This document shows positions 17,278 to 26,570 of a DNA stretch of 64,000 nt, in pieces (the first letter of the stretch is position 1; every line of letters starts with the position of its first letter). The stretch lies in the NCBI RefSeq assembly GCF_000382245.1, contig NZ_KB907876.1, forward strand, positions 1 to 64,000, read 5' to 3'. Under the pieces are notes generated by a model. That model was given only the letters and a program-made list of their open reading frames with translations. It had not been told where the DNA came from and ran no database searches. The position numbers were made by a program, and so were the translations under genes. The DNA is from Kushneria aurantia DSM 21353 (GTDB lineage Bacteria; Pseudomonadota; Gammaproteobacteria; Pseudomonadales; Halomonadaceae).

Positions 17278-18729
17278 TCAGCGCGCCTCGGGCTCCTGGT
17301 CGGTATCATTTTCAGTCGGCTTCGGCATCGTCAACGCCTGATCGTCAGCCACCAGCCGTGGTCGGGCCAGCGCGGTCAGCGACAGAATGCGTGGAGACTC
17401 GCCGGGCGTCGCCTGGCCGCTTTTCAGCGGCGTCGACTGTAGACGCGGCTCGGCGCGGCTGGAACCGCCGAATACCCGGCGCAGCACCGTACCGCGATGA
17501 CAGAGCAGATTCCACTCCGCCTCCAGCCGCGCACGGGCCAGCTCCCAGCCGCTGCGGTGGTTGTCTTCACTGTGTGAAAGCCGCGCACGATGCTCATCGA
17601 GCAGCTGCTGATAGACCGCCAGACAGCGGTCGGCGCATTCACAGCTGTCGAAATGGCGTGCCGTCTCCAGCGCCCCCTCACGCAGCGTGTCACAGCGCTG
17701 CGGCTCGGCGATACGCTGCAGCGCCGCGGCGAACGCCTGTTCATCCTCATCCTGCAGCAGCAGGCCATTGCGTTCATGCGCCAGCACCTCGCGCACGCCG
17801 CTGGCATCCAGCGCCACCACCGGCAGACCGGCGGCCATCGCCTCGACCACGACCATTCCCTGGGTCTCGCTGTGCGAGGCAAAGGCGAAGCTGTCCATGC
17901 CGTGATAGGCATCGATCAGCGCCTGATCCTTCTGTACTCCGGTGAGATGGACCCGCTCGGCAACGCCGGTGCGCTCTGCCTCATCGAGGATGGTCTGACG
18001 CTCGTCGCCGTCGCCGACCACCATGAAGTGCAGATGCGAGTTCTGCGACAGCGCCCGGCACACGGCGCGGGCCAGAAAAGCGAGGTTCTTCTCCTGCGCC
18101 AGTCGTCCGACATGGCCGATCACATGGGCGTCATCGGCGATATCGAAATGTCCACGCCAGCGGCGGCGCTCGCCGTGGGCAAAGTGCTCGGTATCGACGC
18201 CGCTGGGCACCACCCGCAATTCGGTCTCGACACCGCGCTCGCGCAGCGTGTCGCGAATGCTCTCGCTGGGAGCAATCACGACGTCGCAGAGATCGGCATA
18301 GCCGTTGGAGAGCGCCAGTGCAAAGCGACGCATCACCGGCGAGTCGCCCGGCACATAGTGAGTGTAGTGCTCGTAGAGGGTATGGTGGGTAAAGACCAGC
18401 GGCAGCCCGCGCCACTGGGCCACCCGCACCGCGGTATCGCCGAGCAGAAAGGGGTGGTTGGAGTGGACGATATCGGGATCGAAATCGCGAATCGCATCGT
18501 CCAGCGAGCCGGGCACGGTGACCGGCAGTGAGAAGTCGCTGCCGTTGAAGCGCTGCATCGCCGGTACGCGAATCACATCCTTTTCATCTTCCGGCTGCCC
18601 CTTGAGCGTGGGGGCGACGACCAGCACGCGATGCCCCGAGCGCCGGAAACACTCGACGAACCGCTGCACTGACTCACTGACCCCGCCCACGATGGGGCTG
18701 TAGGTATTAGTGAACATCAGGATGTTCAA
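17278..18729 (-). CDS. Glycosyltransferase family 4
   Basis: A GT-B glycosyltransferase of 483 residues. The N-terminal domain starts NILMFTNTYSPIVGGVSESV, the typical acceptor-side glycine-rich opening of the alpha-glucosyl/mannosyl-diacylglycerol and sulfoquinovosyl-type GT4 branch; HVGRLAQEKN marks the second Rossmann domain, and SHSETQGMVVVEAM carries the EX7E nucleotide-sugar site. About 100 C-terminal residues are basic and disordered, outside the family core. TTG at 18729 with GGGAGG six bases upstream is the best start; an extension to 18915 is not conserved. It probably builds a glycolipid, but the acceptor is unproven. Confidence 0.85.
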   Translation of the reverse strand: MNILMFTNTYSPIVGGVSESVQRFVECFRRSGHRVLVVAPTLKGQPEDEKDVIRVPAMQRFNGSDFSLPVTVPGSLDDAIRDFDPDIVHSNHPFLLGDTAVRVAQWRGLPLVFTHHTLYEHYTHYVPGDSPVMRRFALALSNGYADLCDVVIAPSESIRDTLRERGVETELRVVPSGVDTEHFAHGERRRWRGHFDIADDAHVIGHVGRLAQEKNLAFLARAVCRALSQNSHLHFMVVGDGDERQTILDEAERTGVAERVHLTGVQKDQALIDAYHGMDSFAFASHSETQGMVVVEAMAAGLPVVALDASGVREVLAHERNGLLLQDEDEQAFAAALQRIAEPQRCDTLREGALETARHFDSCECADRCLAVYQQLLDEHRARLSHSEDNHRSGWELARARLEAEWNLLCHRGTVLRRVFGGSSRAEPRLQSTPLKSGQATPGESPRILSLTALARPRLVADDQALTMPKPTENDTDQEPEAR

Positions 18730-19113
18730 ACCCTGCCTCCCGGCGCCGCCCTGTGAGGCTTGCCTGCGCCCTGTACGAATATCGAAGTCCGTTTTCAACA
18801 GAACCGTTATAGATGGCAATAGACGAATCGAGGTCAAAAACCGCATCGCATATGGCAGGGATTCTAACAGAAGGCGCTGTTTGCGGGCATATTCAGGGAA
18901 ATCCACAAGGACCACGAGACACAGCGCCTCGGCCGCGATTACCGCAGCGAAATGGAGCGCCTCGACAGTTAATATTCGTGAGGTTTCACAGTGCAGGAGA
19001 CTCAGAGGGTTGTCGTGTATGCCAGCCCGCCATCGAAAATCGCAGATTTTTGATCATTGTCGCGTGTTATGGTCAAGCTTTCTACGCAAATGGCATTTTC
19101 AGGGAGTAGCGCC
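18730..19113. other. Intergenic region between divergent genes
   Basis: This 384-bp stretch separates the glycosyltransferase (minus) from the dehydrogenase (plus) and should hold both promoters. I found no convincing gene, RNA, repeat or paired -35/-10 boxes. Confidence 0.3.
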
Positions 19114-20193
19114 ATGACCTACAAAATCGCCGTCATTCCAGGCGACGGCATCGGCAACGAGGTGGTCCCCCAGGGCGTGCGGGCGCTGGAGGCCGCCGCC
19201 CGCCGTTTCGATCTATCGCTCGATTTCATCGACTGCGACTTTGCCAGCTGTGACTACTACGAGCGCCACGGCCGGATGCTGCCCGACGACTGGCGCGAGC
19301 AGCTCGGCACCATGGACGCGCTCTTTTTCGGCGCCGTCGGCATGCCCGAACGGGTGCCGGACCACATCACCCTGTGGGGCTCGCTGTTGCAGTTTCGCCG
19401 CGTCTTCGATCAGTACATCAATCTGCGCCCCTGTCGCCTCATGCCCGGCATCAAAAGCCCGCTGGCCGGGCGCAAGCCGGGCGATATCGACTTCTACGTG
19501 GTGCGCGAAAACACCGAGGGCGAGTATTCGAGCGTAGGCGGCAAAATGTTCGAGGGCACCGAGCGCGAGGTCGTCATCCAGGAGACGGTGATGAGCCGCA
19601 CAGGCGTCGACCGGGTGCTGAAGTTCGCCTTCGAGCTGGCCATGACGCGGCCGCGCCGCAAGCTCACCTCGGCGACCAAATCCAATGGTATCTCCATCAC
19701 CATGCCGTGGTGGGATGAGCGGGTAGCCGAGATGGCCGGCCACTACCCCGAGATCAGTCTCGACAAATTCCATATCGATATTCTTGCCGCCAATTTCGTG
19801 CTGCATCCGGACTGGTTCGACGTGGTGGTGGCAAGCAACCTGTTCGGCGATATTCTCTCCGACCTGGGGCCGGCCTGCACCGGCACGATTGGCGTGGCGC
19901 CATCGGCCAATATCAACCCGGAAAAGACCTTCCCCAGCCTGTTCGAGCCGGTACACGGCAGCGCACCGGATATCTTCGGCAAGGGCATCGCCAACCCGAT
20001 CGGTCAGATCTGGTCGGCGGCAATGATGCTGGAGCATCTGGGCCACCAGGACGCCGCAGACGCCGTGGTCAGGGCGATCGAGAAGGTGCTGGCCGCCGGC
20101 CCCGACGAAGCACCGCTGACGCCGGACCTGGGCGGTCGCGGCATCACCGATGAGCTGGGCAATGCTATCGCCAACGCCATCAAGGCGTCATGA
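19114..20193 (+). CDS. Tartrate dehydrogenase / D-malate dehydrogenase (beta-decarboxylating)
   Basis: A 359-residue member of the isocitrate/isopropylmalate dehydrogenase superfamily, using NAD and a divalent metal. IAVIPGDGIGNEVVPQG opens the protein, FYVVRENTEGEYSSVGG carries the substrate loop, and NLFGDILSDLGPACTGTIGVAPSAN and EPVHGSAPDIFGKGIANP are the metal/NAD motifs. The IKSPLAGRKPGDIDF and WGSLLQFRRVFDQYINLRPC segments fit the TtuC/DmlA/YeaU branch rather than LeuB. The ATG at 19114 has AGGGAG; an upstream frame is not conserved. Substrate choice between tartrate and D-malate is open. Confidence 0.88.
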   Translation: MTYKIAVIPGDGIGNEVVPQGVRALEAAARRFDLSLDFIDCDFASCDYYERHGRMLPDDWREQLGTMDALFFGAVGMPERVPDHITLWGSLLQFRRVFDQYINLRPCRLMPGIKSPLAGRKPGDIDFYVVRENTEGEYSSVGGKMFEGTEREVVIQETVMSRTGVDRVLKFAFELAMTRPRRKLTSATKSNGISITMPWWDERVAEMAGHYPEISLDKFHIDILAANFVLHPDWFDVVVASNLFGDILSDLGPACTGTIGVAPSANINPEKTFPSLFEPVHGSAPDIFGKGIANPIGQIWSAAMMLEHLGHQDAADAVVRAIEKVLAAGPDEAPLTPDLGGRGITDELGNAIANAIKAS

Positions 20194-20196
20194 ACG

Positions 20197-20230
20197 CAAA
20201 AAACCCCGGGGCCTGAAACGACACCGGGGC
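20197..20230. terminator. Terminator between the dehydrogenase and chemoreceptor 1 genes
   Basis: CCCCGG and CCGGGG form a stem flanked by six A on the left (six T when read on the minus strand). It serves the chemoreceptor gene ending at 20257 and may also stop the convergent dehydrogenase transcript. Confidence 0.75.
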
Positions 20231-20256
20231 TCACCATTCGCTACGACCAATGACGC

Positions 20257-21891
20257 TCAGATCGAAAAGCGCGACACCGACTGATAGAGACGGCTCGCCT
20301 GATCCTCCAGCGAAGAGGCCGCTGCGGCAGCCTCTTCCACCAGCGCCGCGTTCTGCTGGGTCACCTGATCCATCTGGGTTACCGCCTGATTGACCTGCTC
20401 GATACCGTTGCTCTGCTCCTTCGAGGCGGCGGCGATCTCGCTCATCAGATCGTTGACCCGGCGGGCACTCTCGGCGATGCGGTTGATGCTGCTGTCGGCC
20501 TCTGTCACCAGCTCGCTGCCACTTTCCACCTGAGAGACCGAGCGGCCAATCAGTTCGCGGATCTCGCTGGCCGCACTGGCGCTGCGGCTGGCCAGATTGC
20601 GCACCTCGCCGGCCACCACCGCGAAGCCGCGGCCGTGCTCGCCGGCGCGCGCCGCCTCCACCGAGGCGTTGAGCGCCAGCAGATTGGTCTGAAAGGCGAT
20701 GCTGTCGATCATGGTAATGATCTCGTTGATCCTGCCCGAGCTTTCGCGGATATCCCCCATGGTCGTCACCACCCGACCGATCACCTCGCGACCGCTTTCC
20801 ATCTCCTCCAGCGCCTGGCCGGAGAGCTGCGTGGCCTGGCCGGCATTGTCGGCGTTCTGACGCACCGTAGAGGTCAACTCTTCCATGCTGGAGGCGGTCT
20901 CCTCCAGTGAGGCGGCCTGCTGTTCGGTGCGCGAGGAGAGATCATTGTTGCCGGCAGCAATCTCCCGCGAACCGGTATCGATCGACTCGCTGGCGCTGCG
21001 GATATCGGCAATGGTGGCCGCCAGTTGGGCACGCATGCTTTCGATATGGAACAGCAGGCTACTGCGATCATTGCCGCGCAGTGTCATCTTCCGGTCGAAA
21101 TGACCCTCGGCGATTTCCCGCACACGCTCGACGGCGTAGTTTGGCTCACCGCCCAGGCTGCGGCTGATACTGCGATAGAGCAGCACGAAAGCGAGCGTCA
21201 CGAAACCACCGATGATCACCATAAGTGTCAGATAGAGCATCAGAGTGTTCCGGAAAGCATTACGAATATCGTTGACCTTTACGGAGGCGGCGAGGTTGAC
21301 CTGCCAGGGCGCGAAGCGCTCGACATAAGCCAGCTTATAAACCGTGTCACCGGTTTCCGGGTCAGGGGTATCATCGGCATAGTTGACAAAGCCGCTACCG
21401 CTGGCCATTGCCTTTTCGCCGAGCACGCTATAGATATTGCCGACAGCACCGTCGCCGGTAGACGACATGTCTTGACCAACCTCACGACGCGGGTGGTAAA
21501 GAATCTTAAGCTCGTCGTCGAAAGCGAAAATATAGTTCTGCAGATCATTACCAAAGCGCATCACCGACAGCGCATCCAGCGCTCGGGTCAATCCCGACTC
21601 CTGACTGAACGGATCGTCCGCCGCGCGCTCATGAAAGCCGGCAAACAGGGTTTCGGCCATCGCAACGGTGGCCCGCAGCTGCTTCTCACGCTCCTCGAAT
21701 ATCGTGTTACGAGCATTCCACGCCATCATGGCGGTCAGCAGCAGCATACCCGCCCAGATCAGTGCCAATAGAAGATACATACGTCGCTTCAGACTCCAGT
21801 CACCGAATCTGAAACGCCGCCTGTTCTCTGCCCCCTTTTCTCTTTCGTCATGGGAGGTTCCATGCTCCAAACCACTGGCTTGTAAAGTCAT
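20257..21891 (-). CDS. Methyl-accepting chemotaxis protein with single-Cache sensor (copy 1)
   Basis: A 544-residue transmembrane chemoreceptor: cytoplasmic N-terminus, TM1 near 38-58, a periplasmic sCache_2-type domain (about 60-190, with [19 protein letters not shown]), TM2 near 200-225, HAMP, then the signalling domain with the conserved tip [29 protein letters not shown]. No C-terminal CheR-binding pentapeptide. Cache_2 receptors often sense small organic acids; the ligand is unknown. ATG at 21891 is eight bases after GGAG and is preferred over 21957. Its signalling half is almost identical to the neighbour's. Confidence 0.93.
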   Translation of the reverse strand: MTLQASGLEHGTSHDEREKGAENRRRFRFGDWSLKRRMYLLLALIWAGMLLLTAMMAWNARNTIFEEREKQLRATVAMAETLFAGFHERAADDPFSQESGLTRALDALSVMRFGNDLQNYIFAFDDELKILYHPRREVGQDMSSTGDGAVGNIYSVLGEKAMASGSGFVNYADDTPDPETGDTVYKLAYVERFAPWQVNLAASVKVNDIRNAFRNTLMLYLTLMVIIGGFVTLAFVLLYRSISRSLGGEPNYAVERVREIAEGHFDRKMTLRGNDRSSLLFHIESMRAQLAATIADIRSASESIDTGSREIAAGNNDLSSRTEQQAASLEETASSMEELTSTVRQNADNAGQATQLSGQALEEMESGREVIGRVVTTMGDIRESSGRINEIITMIDSIAFQTNLLALNASVEAARAGEHGRGFAVVAGEVRNLASRSASAASEIRELIGRSVSQVESGSELVTEADSSINRIAESARRVNDLMSEIAAASKEQSNGIEQVNQAVTQMDQVTQQNAALVEEAAAAASSLEDQASRLYQSVSRFSI

Positions 21892-21988
21892 CCCCATTTC
21901 TCCCCAATAAGAGTTATCCAAATAAAACTTTGCTATTTTAGGAAGTTTGCATAGCATTTCTTTATATCGGCGCTTCTGATCACAAACT

Positions 21989-22026
21989 TAAAAAGCGCCA
22001 CCACCCTGAACGGATGATGGCGCCTC
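21989..22026 (-). terminator. Terminator after chemoreceptor 2
   Basis: On the minus strand GCGCCATCAT pairs with GTGGTGGCGC (including G-U pairs) and is followed by five T. Confidence 0.7.
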
Positions 22027-22054
22027 TGAAGTGGCCGGGCTACCGCTGCCTTGA

Positions 22055-23692
22055 CTAGATCGAAAAGCGCGACACCGACTGATAGAGACGGCTCGCCTGG
22101 TCCTCCAGCGAAGAGGCCGCTGCGGCAGCCTCTTCCACCAGCGCCGCGTTCTGCTGGGTCACCTGGTCCATCTGGGTTACCGCCTGATTGACCTGCTCGA
22201 TACCGTTGCTCTGCTCCTTCGAGGCGGCGGCGATCTCGCTCATCAGGTCGTTGACCCGGCGGGCACTCTCGGCGATGCGGTTGATGCTGCTGTCGGCCTC
22301 GAGAACCAGCTCGCTGCCACTTTCCACCTGAGAGACCGAGCGGCCAATCAGTTCGCGGATCTCGCTGGCCGCACTGGCGCTGCGGCTGGCCAGATTGCGC
22401 ACCTCGCCGGCCACTACCGCGAAGCCGCGACCGTGCTCGCCGGCACGCGCCGCCTCCACCGAAGCGTTGAGCGCCAGCAGATTGGTCTGAAAGGCGATAC
22501 TGTCGATCATGGTGATGATCTCATTGATTCTGCCCGAGCTTTCGTGGATCTCGCCCATGGTCGTCACCACCCGGCCGATCACCTCACGACCGCTTTCCAT
22601 CTCCTCGAGCGCCTGGCCGGAGAGCTGCGTGGCCTGGCCGGCATTGTCGGCGTTCTGACGCACGGTAGCGGTCAGCTCCTCCATACTGGAGGCGGTCTCC
22701 TCCAGCGAGGCAGCCTGCTGTTCGGTGCGCGAGGAGAGATCATTGTTGCCGGCAGCAATTTCCCGCGAACCGTTATCGATCGACTCGCTGGCACTGCGGA
22801 TATCAGCAATGGTGGCCGCCAGTTCGGCACGCATGCTTTCGATATGGAACAGCAGGCTACTGCGATCATTGCCGCGCAGGGCCAGCGGCCGGTCGAAATG
22901 ACCCTCGGCGATTTCCCGAACCCGCTCGATGGCGTACTTCGGCTCCCCTCCGAGGTCGCGGTAGATATTGCGGTAGAGCAGCACGAAGGCGAGTGTCAGA
23001 ACAGCGCCGATGACCAACAGTATCAGTCCGAACGTGATCAGCTTCTCGAGAAAGGCCTCGCGAATATCGTTGGTGTAAACGCCAGCGGCCAGGTTGACGC
23101 CCCAGGGCGCGAAGCGTTCGACATAGGCCAGCTTGGGCAGCAATGGGCCACCCTCCGCACCACGGGCGGCACGGTAATCGAGAAACCCGCTGCCACTGGT
23201 ACGAGTGATGTCGACAAGTTCGCTGTAGATCGCCAACCCATCGGGATCGGTAAAGCCCGACATGTCCTGGCCACGTTCACGCCGCGGGTGATACAGGACG
23301 CGCGACTGGTCATCGAAAGCGAAAATATAATTGTCGCCATCAAAACGCATACCGCTCAGCGCGCCCAGTGCCCGATCGAGCCCCTCCTCGCGGCTGAACT
23401 CGCCGGCCTCGACGCGTTCGGCATAACGCTGAAACAGGCTGCTCGCCATGCTGACGATATCGCGCAGCGACGCCTCGCGCTCTTCATAAAGCGTCGCGCG
23501 AGCGCTCAACGACATAATTACCACCAGCGCGATCATCCCCAGCCACATCAGTGCGAGGATGGCGTACATCCGGCGTCTCAGACTCCAGCTACCCAGCGCG
23601 AAGCGGCTGCGTCCGGCGGGCTTGGCCAAAACGGCGCCTGATTCACCGTAAGAGGATTCTGCTGGGGCAATACCGCCGGTCCTTGAGGTCAT
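22055..23692 (-). CDS. Methyl-accepting chemotaxis protein with single-Cache sensor (copy 2)
   Basis: A 545-residue paralogue with the same architecture: TM1 near 40-60, sCache_2 domain ([19 protein letters not shown]), TM2 near 210-232, HAMP and the MA signalling domain. Over the last 275 residues only about six positions differ from copy 1, while the periplasmic domains differ widely. That implies distinct ligands feeding the same signalling output. The ATG at 23692 has AAGGAG upstream. Each gene has its own terminator, so they are separate transcripts. Confidence 0.93.
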   Translation of the reverse strand: MTSRTGGIAPAESSYGESGAVLAKPAGRSRFALGSWSLRRRMYAILALMWLGMIALVVIMSLSARATLYEEREASLRDIVSMASSLFQRYAERVEAGEFSREEGLDRALGALSGMRFDGDNYIFAFDDQSRVLYHPRRERGQDMSGFTDPDGLAIYSELVDITRTSGSGFLDYRAARGAEGGPLLPKLAYVERFAPWGVNLAAGVYTNDIREAFLEKLITFGLILLVIGAVLTLAFVLLYRNIYRDLGGEPKYAIERVREIAEGHFDRPLALRGNDRSSLLFHIESMRAELAATIADIRSASESIDNGSREIAAGNNDLSSRTEQQAASLEETASSMEELTATVRQNADNAGQATQLSGQALEEMESGREVIGRVVTTMGEIHESSGRINEIITMIDSIAFQTNLLALNASVEAARAGEHGRGFAVVAGEVRNLASRSASAASEIRELIGRSVSQVESGSELVLEADSSINRIAESARRVNDLMSEIAAASKEQSNGIEQVNQAVTQMDQVTQQNAALVEEAAAAASSLEDQASRLYQSVSRFSI

Positions 23693-23855
23693 CTGCGACT
23701 CCTTGCGACACTCGAAACACTACCTCGGCACTTCGTTTATGAAGCACCTCTAATTCATTAACGGCATCAAAAGAAAAGACTTTATAAGGGCAAAACTGCC
23801 CGCCGGGTCTACTCTTCTCGAGCATTCTTTTTCTGGGTCGCTCGATGCGGCATCT

Positions 23856-24437
23856 TCAAGCGCACAGACCCGCCCACAGCACACGCCACACGCCGGCCAG
23901 CCGCCGATCGAACTCATCTCGCGAGTAGAGAAAGCTCTCGCTGAAAAGGCCGTCGATCACACAGTAGAGAGCGCTTATAAAATCTCGTTCGCCGAGATCG
24001 GCGCGCAGCTCACCGCACTCGATGCCACGCCGCCAGCAGTCGCGCAGCGGTGCATCGATGGCCGTCTCGCTCTGTCGGTTGATGCGCTGCAGCTCATCCC
24101 GCAGAGCGGGCGGCGGAAAAAGCAGAAAGCGCTTATAGAACACCCCCTTGCCGGAATCGAATATAAAGTCGCTCATTGCCGCCAGCAGGCGCTCGAGCTG
24201 CTGCTTGACGCTGTCGCCGTGTCGGGCATCGAGGCTCTGGTGAATAAGCGCCAGCACTTCCTGCTCCACTTCGCTGACCAGCGCCAGAAACAGCGCCTCC
24301 TTGCTGGCGAAGTGGTTATAGAGAGACGGCGTGCGGATGCCGACTTCGGCCGCGATGGCGGAGAGCGGCGTGGCCTCGTAGCCCTGGCGGGCGAAGAGGC
24401 GCAGCCCCGCTTCGCGGATGCGACGGGAGGTGCTCAT
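23856..24437 (-). CDS. TetR/AcrR family repressor
   Basis: A 193-residue regulator with an N-terminal helix-turn-helix (PLSAIAAEVGIRTPSLYNHFASKEALF near 25-51) and a variable ligand-binding core. It is divergent from the paired SMR exporter genes with a perfect operator-like palindrome between them, so it most likely represses that pump and itself until a toxic cation or similar inducer binds. The ATG at 24437 begins MSTSRRIREAGLRLFARQGY; a longer frame to 24506 runs toward the operator and lacks conservation. Confidence 0.88.
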   Translation of the reverse strand: MSTSRRIREAGLRLFARQGYEATPLSAIAAEVGIRTPSLYNHFASKEALFLALVSEVEQEVLALIHQSLDARHGDSVKQQLERLLAAMSDFIFDSGKGVFYKRFLLFPPPALRDELQRINRQSETAIDAPLRDCWRRGIECGELRADLGERDFISALYCVIDGLFSESFLYSRDEFDRRLAGVWRVLWAGLCA

Positions 24438-24517
24438 AACATCACTCTTGCTGTTCTGATCATGGTTGCCCTGCGCTTCCGGATTGCCACCGCCCAATTT
24501 CATCATTAGAATAGCTA

Positions 24518-24533
24518 ACTAACAATCGTTAGT
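24518..24533. promoter_or_regulatory. Operator palindrome for the TetR regulator
   Basis: ACTAAC-AATC-GTTAGT is a perfect inverted repeat with a 4-base centre, located 25-40 bases before the exporter start and 80 bases before tetR. Size and symmetry suit a TetR dimer. Confidence 0.75.
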
Positions 24534-24557
24534 CTTGCAGTTTCAGGAGGCCTTATG

Positions 24558-24881
24558 ATGTCACGCTGGTGGTTGATGGTCCCTGCCGCCCTGCTGGAGA
24601 TCGGCTGGGCGCTGGGCGCCAAATACGCCCAGGGGGCACTGGAGTGGCTGGCAACGCTTGCGATGGTGTTCGCCAGTCTCGCGCTGGCCACCCACATGGC
24701 GAAGACGCTGCCAACCAGCACGGTCTACACCGTCTTCGTGGGGCTGGGCGCGGTCGGCACGCTGACGGTCGATATTCTCTTTCTGGGGGCCGCCTTCAAC
24801 CTGCTGACGATTGTATTGGTGGCCACGCTACTTATCGGCGTCGCCGGGCTCAAACTGCACAGCGAGGAAAGGGAGGTATAG
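24558..24881 (+). CDS. Small multidrug resistance (SMR) subunit, YkkC-like
   Basis: The 107-residue, four-helix SMR protein carries the essential glutamate E14 in LLEIGWALGAKYAQG and the packing motif LPTSTVYTVFVGLGAVGT near 55-72. It is most like YkkC of paired SMR pumps. Such pairs act as obligate heterodimers exporting cationic drugs or guanidinium-type compounds. Two ATGs are adjacent; the second (24558) has AGGAGG at seven bases and puts the glutamate at position 14. The partner gene follows after three bases. Confidence 0.87.
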   Translation: MSRWWLMVPAALLEIGWALGAKYAQGALEWLATLAMVFASLALATHMAKTLPTSTVYTVFVGLGAVGTLTVDILFLGAAFNLLTIVLVATLLIGVAGLKLHSEEREV

Positions 24882-24883
24882 CC

Positions 24884-25201
24884 ATGTACTGGCTGGCACT
24901 GATCGCCTCGGGGCTGATGGAGGTCGTGGGCGTCACCGGCATCGAGAAGATCAACCGTGGCTCGCGGCCGCTGGGACTGGCGTTGCTGGTCGTGGGTTTC
25001 GGAATGTCGCTGGCGCTGATCGCCTTTGCCATGCGCGATATCCCGCTGGGCATCGCCTACGCCGTGTTCACCGCCATTGGCACCGTCGCCAGCGCCACCC
25101 TGGGCATGCTGTGCTGGGGCGAGCCGCGTTCGCCGGCACGGCTGGGCTATATCGCCCTGATTATCGCCTCGGTGGTAGGGCTCAAGCTGGTTTCCGCCTG
25201 A
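24884..25201 (+). CDS. Small multidrug resistance (SMR) subunit, YkkD-like
   Basis: A 105-residue partner SMR subunit with the conserved glutamate in GLMEVVGVTGIEKINRG and the motif IPLGIAYAVFTAIGTVASA. An extra acidic residue in TGIEKIN is unusual compared with the lysine/asparagine usually seen there. GGGAGG lies just upstream of its ATG. It forms an operon with the YkkC-like gene and probably inserts in the opposite orientation to make a heterodimer. Confidence 0.87.
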   Translation: MYWLALIASGLMEVVGVTGIEKINRGSRPLGLALLVVGFGMSLALIAFAMRDIPLGIAYAVFTAIGTVASATLGMLCWGEPRSPARLGYIALIIASVVGLKLVSA

Positions 25202-25204
25202 GCA

Positions 25205-26458
25205 TCAGGCCACCCCGTCCCGCGCCCGAGCCAGCAGCGGCCGGGTTCGCGCGTGCATGTCGAGCCGCGCCCCCAGTCGCACCATGTTCCAGTAGTGGCC
25301 GTTAAGGGTACGCGACAGCAGCATGGTATCCGCCGGCGGCTGCAGGCGATCCATTGCCGACCACACCTTCGGGCTGATTTCGCGCAGCCGATAGTGAATG
25401 CGGGTATCGGCAAAATCCTGCTCGCCGGGAGCGAACAGCGGCCGGATCGCCGCTGCCGATTCGCTATAAAGCGCCAGCGGCGCGCCCTCGCCCTGACGCC
25501 CGCCCATCGAGCGCAGCGCCGCGTCCATACCCATCGGGTCGTCGTCCAACGCCGCGCCCAGCAGTTGCATCATGGCACGCAGGCGAGCTTCCGGCACCGC
25601 GATGACGGCCCCCAGATCGTAGACGATCAACCGCCCCTCGTCGTCGGCGGCGAAGTTGCCGGCGTGGGGGTCGGCGTGCAGTTCATGGTGGGTAAACAGC
25701 TCTTCGGTGAGCCAGTCGGCGAGGTTGGCCGCCAGCCGCTGTCGCAGGGCCTCTTCGGCCTGTTCCATATCGCGCATCGGCGTGCCGGGCAGGTAGCGCA
25801 TCGCCAGCACCCGCTCGCCGGACCACTCGGCCAGCGGCTCGGGAAAACGCACGCCGTCAAAACCGGCATAGCGGGCGCGATAACGCGCCAGCGCCTCGAA
25901 CTCGGCGCGGTAGTCGAGCTCGCCGCGCAGGCTGTCGGCAAACTCCTCGAACATCGCATCCAGCCGCGCCTGTGGCACTTTCATCCAGCGCATCAGACGC
26001 ATCATGCGGCGCACCTGTACCAGGTCCTGCTCCAGCACCTGCTCGAGCCCCGGATACTGCACCTTGAGCACCAGCGTCTCGCCGTCCGGCGTCACCGCGC
26101 GGTGCACCTGGCCCATGGAGGCGCTGGCAAAGGGCTCGGTTTCGATGCTCTCGAAGGCGGCGTCGAGATCGCCGAAGCGCGCCACCAGGGTGCGCCGGAT
26201 CTGCGACCAGGGCATGGGGCGCGCCTGACGCTGCAGGCGGGCGAGCTGCTCGGCCAGCGCCGGCGGCAGCAGATCGTCCCACTGCGCCATGATCTGCGCC
26301 AGCTTCATCGCCGGCCCCTTGAGTTCGGAGAGCTCATCGAAAAGCTGCTCGCCGAGACGCTCCCAGCCGGCGTCGCGGCCCATCCGCGAGCGCAACATGG
26401 CACCGCCGGTACGCGCCCCCATCCCCAGCATCCTGCGGGTTCTGCCTTTTTCACGCAT
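25205..26458 (-). CDS. ABC1/UbiB-family atypical kinase
   Basis: Encodes 417 residues of the ADCK/UbiB protein-kinase-like family. The KxGQ-type N-lobe motif is KGPAMKLAQIMAQWDDLLPP near 47-66, ASASMGQVHRA is the nucleotide loop, LKVQYPG carries the lysine, and ELHADPHAGNF plus YDLGAV are catalytic/metal segments. Like other short ABC1 proteins it lacks the C-terminal membrane helices of UbiB, so a role in lipid or quinone metabolism is only an inference. It ends three bases from the convergent SMR operon. Confidence 0.85.
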   Translation of the reverse strand: MREKGRTRRMLGMGARTGGAMLRSRMGRDAGWERLGEQLFDELSELKGPAMKLAQIMAQWDDLLPPALAEQLARLQRQARPMPWSQIRRTLVARFGDLDAAFESIETEPFASASMGQVHRAVTPDGETLVLKVQYPGLEQVLEQDLVQVRRMMRLMRWMKVPQARLDAMFEEFADSLRGELDYRAEFEALARYRARYAGFDGVRFPEPLAEWSGERVLAMRYLPGTPMRDMEQAEEALRQRLAANLADWLTEELFTHHELHADPHAGNFAADDEGRLIVYDLGAVIAVPEARLRAMMQLLGAALDDDPMGMDAALRSMGGRQGEGAPLALYSESAAAIRPLFAPGEQDFADTRIHYRLREISPKVWSAMDRLQPPADTMLLSRTLNGHYWNMVRLGARLDMHARTRPLLARARDGVA

Positions 26459-26570
26459 TCCTGTACTCCTGCCTCGACCGCCGCCCTCTCAGTCCTGAAA
26501 TAAAAGACAATGCAGGGGTAATGCCCACCAGGATAAGGTAGATCATCACAACACCAGCGAGGGACACTGC

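Noticed and set aside
24534-24557. Guanidine riboswitch before the SMR pair
   Set aside because: Only about 25 bases separate the TetR operator from the start codon, too short for an aptamer.
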